Below, piece after piece: positions 58,463-64,000 of a DNA stretch of 64,000 nucleotides. The DNA is taken from the NCBI GenBank assembly GCA_046233135.1, contig JBJXHN010000004.1, positions 840,802-904,801 on the forward strand, in the 5' to 3' direction. The translations under genes and the position numbers were made by a program. The notes under the pieces are model-generated. The model ran no database searches. It had not been told where the DNA came from and saw only the letters and a program-made list of their open reading frames with translations. The stretch is from JBJXHN01 sp046233135. Its GTDB lineage: Bacteria; Pseudomonadota; Alphaproteobacteria; Rhodospirillales; Rhodospirillaceae. The first letter of the stretch is position 1; the number at the start of each line of letters is the position of its first letter.

Positions 58463-60730
58463 ATGGACCCCACCCCTCAGGACGAGGAAGGCCCATCCCC
58501 CGCGACGGAACCGGCGCCGTCCGGTCCCCCGCCGTCTTTCGCATCCCTGGCCATCGTCGCTTCGGTGCATCAGATCGCCGCCAATGCCGAGGCGCTGGCC
58601 CACCAGTATGGCGCGGCCGGCCGGCAGCCCGCCGAGACCGACTTGCTGCGTGCCGCCAAGTCCCTTGGGCTGAAGGCGCGGGTGCAGGTCCAGCGTTGGG
58701 ACCGGCTGGACCGCACCCCCTTGCCGGCCCTGGCAGAAGGGCGGGACGGCACCTGGATCATCCTTGCCAAGGCTGCTCTGGAGCCGGGTCCGGATGGAGA
58801 AAATGGGGCGGGCGGCAAGGTGCTGCTCCATGACCCCCGTGCCCGCCAGCCAATGGGGGCGACCCGGGCGGAGTACGAGGAACGCTGCACCGGCCGGCTG
58901 ATCCTGCTGGCCAGCCGTGCTTCCCTGGCCGGAGACTCTCGCCGCTTCGATATTTCCTGGTTTATTCCGGCGGTGGTTAAATACCGCAGGATGTTCGGCG
59001 AGGTGCTGATCGCCTCGTTCTTCCTACAGCTCTTTGCCCTGGTCACACCGCTGTTCTTCCAGGTGATCACCGACAAGGTCCTGGTACACCGGGGGCTGAC
59101 CAGCCTGGACGTATTGATCTTTGCGCTGGTGGTGGTCTCCCTCTTCGAGGTGCTGCTGGGGGGCTTGCGCACCTATGTCTTCTCCCACACCACCACGCGG
59201 GTGGATGTGGAACTGGGAGCGGGGCTGTTCCGCCACCTGCTGCGCCTGCCCCAGGCTTGGTTTGGCAGCCGCCGGGTGGGCGAAACCGTGGCCCGGGTGC
59301 GGGAGCTGGAAACCATCCGCAATTTCCTGACCGGCTCGGGCCTGACACTGGTGCTGGATCTGTTGTTCACCGTGGTCTTCCTGGCGGTGATGTTCGCCTA
59401 TGCCCCGAGCCTGGCCTGGATCGTTGTCGCCTCGCTGCCGTTCTATGCCCTGCTGTCGCTGACCATCACGCCGACCCTGCGCCGCCGGGTGGAGGATAAG
59501 TTCCGGCGCGGGGCGGAAAATCAGGCCTTCCTGGTGGAATGCATCACCGGGGTGGAGACCCTGAAAAGCCTGGCTGTCGAGCCGCAGATGCAGCGCCGCT
59601 GGGAAGAGCAGCTGGCCGCCTATGTGCGGGCCGGCTTTCGCGCGGGCAATCTGGGAGCCTGGGCCGGGCAGGGGATTCAATTGATCCAGAAGCTGACCAT
59701 GGCCGCCACCCTGTGGTGGGGCGCCCGGCTGGTGATGGACGGGGATCTGACCATCGGCGAACTGGTGGCCTTCAACATGCTGTCGGGTCGGGTCTCTGCG
59801 CCGATCCTGCGTCTGGCCCAGCTGTGGCAGGACTTCCAGCAGGCCCGGCTGGCGGTGGAACGGCTGGGCGATGTGCTCAACACGCCGGTGGAACCCGCCG
59901 CCGGGGCGGGCCGGGCGGCCTTGCCGGCGTTGAAGGGCAAGGTGGATTTCGAAACGGTGACTTTCCGCTACCGCGCCGGCAGCCAGCCTGTCCTGAAGGA
60001 CCTGTCCCTGTCGGTGCCGGCCGGCCAGGTGGTGGGCATCGTCGGCCCCTCCGGTTCGGGCAAGAGCACGCTGACCCGCCTGATCCAGCGGCTGTATGTG
60101 CCAGAAGCGGGGCGGGTGATGGTGGATGGCATCGACCTGTCGCTGGTGGATCCCGCGTGGCTGCGTCGGCAGGTCGGGGTGGTCTTGCAGGAGAACATGC
60201 TGTTCAGCCGTACCGTGCGCGAAAACATTGCCCTGACCAATCCGGCCATTGCTTTTGAGGACGTGGTGCGGGCCGCCACCCTGGCCGGAGCCCACGATTT
60301 CATCTCCCAACTGGCCGAGGGGTACGACACGCCGGTGGGTGAGCGCGGCACCAGCCTGTCGGGAGGGCAGCGCCAGCGCATCGCCATCGCCCGGGCACTG
60401 ATCGGCAATCCGCGCATCCTGATTTTCGATGAGGCGACCTCGGCGCTGGATGTGGAAAGCGAACTGGCCATCCAGGCCAACATGCGCCGCATCTGTGCCG
60501 GCCGCACCGTGTTCATGATCGCTCACCGCCTGTCCACGGTGCGCGCCTGTGACCGCATCCTTGTGGTCGAACAGGGCGCCATCATCGAGGACGGCACCCA
60601 CACCGGCCTGCTGCGCCGGGGCGGCCGCTATGCCGCCTTGTGGGCGGCCCAGGGCGGGGCGTCGCTGGAGGAGAGCAGTCTTCCGCCGTCCATAGGCGCC
60701 GCGCGGAAGAAAGTGGTGGAGGGCACATGA
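58463..60730 (+). CDS. Type I secretion ABC transporter with C39-like domain, system B
   Basis: HlyB-type exporter. ATG 58463 is preferred; TTG 58400 would add 21 residues. Its 755 residues comprise a Pro-rich start, a peptidase C39-like domain at about 30-125 that begins SVHQIAANAEALAHQYG with no catalytic Cys, six helices from about 170, and the ATPase. The ATPase has Walker A GPSGSGKST around 528-536, signature LSGGQRQRI around 632, Walker B ILIFDEATSALD and an H-loop IAHRLSTV. Loss of the Cys is the HlyB hallmark, where the domain holds RTX cargo instead of cutting a leader. Overlaps the adaptor gene by 4 bases. Confidence 0.93.
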   Translation: MDPTPQDEEGPSPATEPAPSGPPPSFASLAIVASVHQIAANAEALAHQYGAAGRQPAETDLLRAAKSLGLKARVQVQRWDRLDRTPLPALAEGRDGTWIILAKAALEPGPDGENGAGGKVLLHDPRARQPMGATRAEYEERCTGRLILLASRASLAGDSRRFDISWFIPAVVKYRRMFGEVLIASFFLQLFALVTPLFFQVITDKVLVHRGLTSLDVLIFALVVVSLFEVLLGGLRTYVFSHTTTRVDVELGAGLFRHLLRLPQAWFGSRRVGETVARVRELETIRNFLTGSGLTLVLDLLFTVVFLAVMFAYAPSLAWIVVASLPFYALLSLTITPTLRRRVEDKFRRGAENQAFLVECITGVETLKSLAVEPQMQRRWEEQLAAYVRAGFRAGNLGAWAGQGIQLIQKLTMAATLWWGARLVMDGDLTIGELVAFNMLSGRVSAPILRLAQLWQDFQQARLAVERLGDVLNTPVEPAAGAGRAALPALKGKVDFETVTFRYRAGSQPVLKDLSLSVPAGQVVGIVGPSGSGKSTLTRLIQRLYVPEAGRVMVDGIDLSLVDPAWLRRQVGVVLQENMLFSRTVRENIALTNPAIAFEDVVRAATLAGAHDFISQLAEGYDTPVGERGTSLSGGQRQRIAIARALIGNPRILIFDEATSALDVESELAIQANMRRICAGRTVFMIAHRLSTVRACDRILVVEQGAIIEDGTHTGLLRRGGRYAALWAAQGGASLEESSLPPSIGAARKKVVEGT

Positions 60731-62151
60731 TGCTGAACGGACTGCGTCATACCCTCGATATCGTGAAAGCGACCCTGAAGGCGGAAAAGGCCGGTGGTCG
60801 TCCCCTTCTGGGGACGGCCGAGCGGGATTTTCTGCCGGCCGTGTTGGAAGTCACGGAAACTCCGGCGGCCCCGGCCGGCCGGGCGTTGTTGTGGCTGAGC
60901 ATCGCCTTTTTTGTCATCGCCGTGGGCTGGGCTTCGATCGGCCGGATTAGCGTGGTGGCCCAGGCGTCGGGGCGTATCGTACCGGTGGCCCGGCTGAAGG
61001 TGATCCAGCCGCTGGAAGCCGGAGTGATCCGCGCCGTCCATGTGACCGACGGCCAGCGGGTGACGGCGGGGCAGCCGCTGGTGGACTTCGACCCCACCGA
61101 AAGCCGGGCCGACCTGGACCGCATGGCCGGGGAACTGATGGCCGCCCGGCTGGATGTGGCCCGGCTGGAGGCGCTCAGCCAGGGTGAGGAGGATAGCGGG
61201 GAGACCGGCGATCGGAACCCGGAAAGGCTGTTCACGCCTCCGGAGGGCGCACCGGAGCGGATGGTGGCGGTGCAGCGGGCGGCTCTGGCCAGTGCTTGGG
61301 CCAGCCATCGGGCGTCCCTGGCCTCACTGGATGCCCGCGTGGCGGAGAAATCCGCCGAGATCCGCGCTCTGGAGGCGGAGATCGATCGTGCCGACCGCCT
61401 GATCCCCACCCTGCGGCCCCGGGTGGAGGCAAAGCGGTCCCTGGTCAAGCGGGGCAGCACCTCCCGCTTCGAGCTGATGGAGCTGGAAGGTGATCTGGTG
61501 GATATGGAGGCCAACCGGGATGTGCAGATCCACCGTCTGGCCCAGGCCCGGGCGGGACGGGACACCCTGGTGGCTGAACGGCGGCAGGCTGCCAGCGCCT
61601 TCCGCAGCGATATCCTCGCCCAGCTGACGGAAGCGGAGCGGCGCATGGACGATTATCGCCAGCAGCACCTGAAAGCGCAGGAACGCTTCAGCCGCCAGAC
61701 CCTGCGGGCGCCGGTGGACGGCACCATCCAGCAGCTGTCGATCCATACCGTGGGCGGGGTCGTCTCGCCGGCGGAACAGCTGATGACTCTGGTGCCCGCC
61801 GACAGTCCGCTGGCGGTGGAGGCGATGATCCTGAACAAGGACGCCGGCTGGGTGTCGGAGGGACAGAAGGTGGAGGTGAAGGTGGACAGCTATCCCTTCA
61901 CCCGCTACGGCATCGTGCCGGCCGTGGTGAAGCATATCTCTCGCGATTCCGTGCAGGACGAAAACCTTGGCCCGGTCTATCCGGCGGAGATCGTTCTGGA
62001 ACGCGATACGGTGGGCCGCGACGGTCAGGCCCTGCCGCTGTCGGCGGGAATGACAGTGACCGCAGAGATCCTGACCGGCGAGCGGCCGGTGATCGACTAC
62101 CTGCTATCGCCGGTGCTGCGAACCCTGGACGAGAGCTTCACGGAACGCTGA
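60727..62151 (+). CDS. HlyD-type membrane fusion protein of system B
   Basis: Adaptor for the preceding exporter, 474 residues from ATG 60727 (60730 also possible). One membrane helix at about 56-74 (LLWLSIAFFVIAVGWASIG), lipoyl halves AQASGRIVPVARLKVIQPLEAG and LRAPVDGTIQQLSIHTVGGVV, a coiled coil at about 120-320, and the end GERPVIDYLLSPVLRTLDESFTER typical of HlyD. The cargo candidate is the convergent repeat protein downstream. As in system A, no outer-membrane TolC gene is visible. Confidence 0.93.
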   Translation: MMLNGLRHTLDIVKATLKAEKAGGRPLLGTAERDFLPAVLEVTETPAAPAGRALLWLSIAFFVIAVGWASIGRISVVAQASGRIVPVARLKVIQPLEAGVIRAVHVTDGQRVTAGQPLVDFDPTESRADLDRMAGELMAARLDVARLEALSQGEEDSGETGDRNPERLFTPPEGAPERMVAVQRAALASAWASHRASLASLDARVAEKSAEIRALEAEIDRADRLIPTLRPRVEAKRSLVKRGSTSRFELMELEGDLVDMEANRDVQIHRLAQARAGRDTLVAERRQAASAFRSDILAQLTEAERRMDDYRQQHLKAQERFSRQTLRAPVDGTIQQLSIHTVGGVVSPAEQLMTLVPADSPLAVEAMILNKDAGWVSEGQKVEVKVDSYPFTRYGIVPAVVKHISRDSVQDENLGPVYPAEIVLERDTVGRDGQALPLSAGMTVTAEILTGERPVIDYLLSPVLRTLDESFTER

Positions 62152-62161
62152 GGGGGCTGGA

Positions 62162-62290
62162 TTGCCAGTCCCGTCTGTCGTGCGAACAGCGAAAATTGCG
62201 ACTATTGATGCCGCGGCCGCCCAGGTCCTGGGAACCCTTGGAGAGGCGGAGCGCACGGCTGTACGCGCCGGGCTGGCCCGTCTGCTATAG
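62162..62290 (+). CDS. Possible 42-residue protein downstream of the secretion genes
   Basis: TTG 62162 follows a good GAGGGGG site by 5 bases and opens a 42-codon frame ending TAG 62288-62290, just before the terminator hairpin. After a short basic start (VVRTAK) it forms an amphipathic helix rich in Ala, Leu, Glu and Arg (VLGTLGEAERTAVRAGL). It begins 10 bases after the HlyD stop and so would be the third gene of the operon. No family is recognised. Confidence 0.4.
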   Translation: MPVPSVVRTAKIATIDAAAAQVLGTLGEAERTAVRAGLARLL

Positions 62291-62321
62291 ACCCCCCCCT
62301 CGCACTGGTCGAGAGGGGGGT
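62291..62321. terminator. Hairpin between convergent secretion and cargo genes
   Basis: 12-bp stem (one mismatch) ACCCCCCCCTCG/CGAGAGGGGGGT with a 7-base loop, directly after the 42-codon frame and 17 bases beyond the stop of the convergent gene. No T run, but position suggests shared termination. Confidence 0.6.
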
Positions 62322-62337
62322 ATCAGGTCGGGATGGC

Positions 62338-64000
62338 TTATGATCCACTGTGCCAGCTTGCGGCGATGACGGTGTCGAGCTGGTCGTGCTGATCCTGGGT
62401 CAGTTCGGTCTGGCCCATGGACGGGGGAGCGAAGGCCGCCATGGCCTGGACCAGATTGGCCACCTGACCTTTCATCAGCACATCACCGTCGGCTGTCTCG
62501 AAGGTGGAGACGTGGTTGTCCTCGCTTTCATACCAGTCCTGGACGGTGACACTGTCTCCGGTGCCGATGACCGAGACCTTGAGGTCATCGCCACTGGTTT
62601 CGAACCACAGCTGGTCCAGGGCGATACCGTCCCCGAACAGGACCCGGTCTCCTTCGTCCCCATGGCCGGTGTTGTCGATGACATCAGCCCCCGAGCCGTT
62701 GCCGGCGAGAAAGGTGTCGGTGCCGTCGGTACCACTTAGGACATCGCTGCCACTGGTACCGGACAGGATGCTCTCGTTGGCGACTGTAGAAGAATCGGCG
62801 GCATAGATACGGGAGACGACCCCGTTGCTTTCCGCATCCTGGCCATTGGAGGTCCAGGAAATGACGAAGCCGCCATCGGAGCGGGCCGCGATCGACGGTT
62901 GGCTTTGGTCGCCGATGGTGGTGTCGTTGATCTGGATGTCACCCCCGAGGCTGGTCCCGTCGGCGGCGTAGCGATGGGCGTAGATGCCACGACCACTTCC
63001 GTCCTGCCCCTGCGAGGTCCAGGCGACGACAATGCTGCCATCGGCCAGTTCGGCGATCTGCGGATAGGTTTGATCGGCGTTCGTGTAGCTGTTAATGCGG
63101 ATTCGGCTGCCGGTCGTGGCCCCGTCAGCATTATAGCGCTGAGCAAAGATTCCGTATCCGCTGCCATCCTGACTGTTGTTGTTGTCCATCCAGGTAGCAA
63201 AGAAGCCGCCGTCGGCAAGGGTGGTGATGGACGGGTAGTTCTGGTCCCCTCTTACGGAGCCAGTGAGATTAAACTCACCGCCGTTCATGGTCCCGTCAGC
63301 ATGATAGCGCTGGCCAAAAACCTCCTCACCGCGACCCCATTGACTGGTGATCCACAGGACAACGTAGCCGCCATCGGAGTCGGTTGCCACGCTGGGGCTG
63401 TACTGGTCCCAGGTTGGGCTGCTGTTTACCAGGAATTGACCCCCGATTTTGTCCCCATGACCATCAAACCGCTGGCCATACACCCCGGTGGCGTTGCTGT
63501 CCGGCGCCTGCCAGACGGCAATGAAGCCGCCATCCGGAAGGGCCGCCACTTGGGCGTTGAGTTGGTTGTTCGTTGTGGTGGAGTTGACGAGGAACTCCTC
63601 TCCGAGGACGGTACCCTGAGCGTCGTAGCGCCGTCCATAGACACCGTAACCGCTGCCGTCCTCACCGTTGGAGGACCACAGGACGACAAAGCCGCCGGTG
63701 GTCAGGCCGACCACCGTCGGATCGTACTGAGTGTTCGTCACATAGGTATTGACTTGGAACTCGCCGCCCACGGCGGTGCCGCTGGCATCATACCGCTGGC
63801 CGTAAACCCCGTAACCGCCACCATCCTGGCCGGCCGATTGCCAGACCACCACATGGCCCCCGTCCGTCAGGGGTGCCACGTCACTTGACGACTGGTCTCC
63901 CGCTTCCGTCGTATTGACGAGCGTTTCAGCGGACGCCTCCAGGGAGCCGGTGAGCCCGACCGTCTGGACGGTGCCGCTTTCCCAGTCACACCAGGTCTCG
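62338..64000 (-). CDS. RTX-related repeat protein, probable type I secretion cargo (5' end outside window)
   Basis: Frame open to the window edge, so the protein is longer than the 553 residues seen; a GTG at 63879 is internal. The visible part has seven repeats of about 50 residues. Each repeat has an xDGGFVVxW strand, a GQDGSGYGVYGQRY-like acidic turn and a G-x-EFxVN end, a pattern that suggests a beta-propeller or beta-helix surface. Then comes a degenerate RTX block (SGSDVLSGTDGTDTFLAGNG). Next is an HCBP-related domain (LDQLWFETSGDDLKVSVIG, VTVQDWY), followed by VANLVQAMAAFAPP and a polar end rich in Gln and Asp. The last 60-80 residues should hold the uncleaved secretion signal. Low-GC codons are commoner than in the neighbours. 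Confidence 0.85.
   Translation of the reverse strand, partial: ETWCDWESGTVQTVGLTGSLEASAETLVNTTEAGDQSSSDVAPLTDGGHVVVWQSAGQDGGGYGVYGQRYDASGTAVGGEFQVNTYVTNTQYDPTVVGLTTGGFVVLWSSNGEDGSGYGVYGRRYDAQGTVLGEEFLVNSTTTNNQLNAQVAALPDGGFIAVWQAPDSNATGVYGQRFDGHGDKIGGQFLVNSSPTWDQYSPSVATDSDGGYVVLWITSQWGRGEEVFGQRYHADGTMNGGEFNLTGSVRGDQNYPSITTLADGGFFATWMDNNNSQDGSGYGIFAQRYNADGATTGSRIRINSYTNADQTYPQIAELADGSIVVAWTSQGQDGSGRGIYAHRYAADGTSLGGDIQINDTTIGDQSQPSIAARSDGGFVISWTSNGQDAESNGVVSRIYAADSSTVANESILSGTSGSDVLSGTDGTDTFLAGNGSGADVIDNTGHGDEGDRVLFGDGIALDQLWFETSGDDLKVSVIGTGDSVTVQDWYESEDNHVSTFETADGDVLMKGQVANLVQAMAAFAPPSMGQTELTQDQHDQLDTVIAASWHSGS

Noticed and set aside
1..64000. tRNA, rRNA, insertion sequences, prophage genes
   Set aside because: All larger gaps were read on both strands; no cloverleaf, transposase, integrase or terminal repeat was recognised.

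Overview
The window is GC-rich chromosomal DNA from an alphaproteobacterium, most likely of the Rhodospirillales type. This rests on gene content and style: a long-form PstC with a large N-terminal extension, DUF2336, DUF1489 and DUF2214 proteins, a TAXI-type fused TRAP transporter, an EcfG-type GGAAC-N16-CGTT promoter, and frequent GTG/TTG starts with 4-bp ATGA/GTGA overlaps. No rRNA, tRNA, CRISPR array, phage gene or insertion sequence was seen. Most of the window reads as stable core genome. Accessory character is confined to the two type I secretion systems and the RTX-like repeat protein at the right edge.

Layout. 0-2 kb: the end of msrP, then msrQ (periplasmic methionine sulfoxide repair) and a GNAT acetyltransferase. 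2.2-4.7 kb: a cytoplasmic five-PAS diguanylate cyclase. 5.2-8.4 kb: transketolase and class II fructose-bisphosphate aldolase. 8.5-15.4 kb: a phosphate block, pstS-pstC-pstA-pstB-phoU-phoB, behind a good three-repeat Pho box; phoR is not in the window. 15.4-16.6 kb: a small membrane protein overlapping miaA. 16.8-20.6 kb: ilvB, ilvH, ilvC (branched-chain amino acids). 20.9-27.0 kb: the rod-shape cluster mreB, mreC, mreD, mrdA (PBP2), rodA, ending in a strong bidirectional terminator shared with apt. 27.8-30.1 kb: a likely gene fragment, an EamA exporter and rsgA.

30.3-38.2 kb: the most interesting metabolic block. An RpiR-type regulator, a class III aminotransferase and a beta-keto acid cleavage (BKACE/DUF849) enzyme overlap one another by 4 bp. 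They are followed, after a tandem repeat and a fresh regulatory gap, by a TAXI substrate-binding protein, a fused TRAP permease and a UspA protein. Together they look like uptake and breakdown of one unidentified amino compound. 38.3-44.1 kb: a DUF2336 protein, an MFS transporter, a CatB-like acyltransferase, a DUF2214/TetR divergent pair with duplicated operators, and upp with a GNAT gene. 44.1-47.6 kb: a first type I secretion ABC/adaptor pair. 47.9-52.5 kb: cytochrome c', small proteins, LysR and AraC regulators, a cupin and an NTF2-fold protein. 52.8-55.4 kb: a YqjD/YqjE envelope stress operon with a general-stress promoter, then DUF1489. 55.5-58.3 kb: a zinc uptake operon with a Zur box lying inside its promoter, preceded by an unannotated 34-residue membrane peptide gene. 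58.5-64 kb: a second type I secretion pair, a 42-codon ORF, and convergently the 3' part of an RTX-related repeat protein that is the likely exported cargo and runs off the window.
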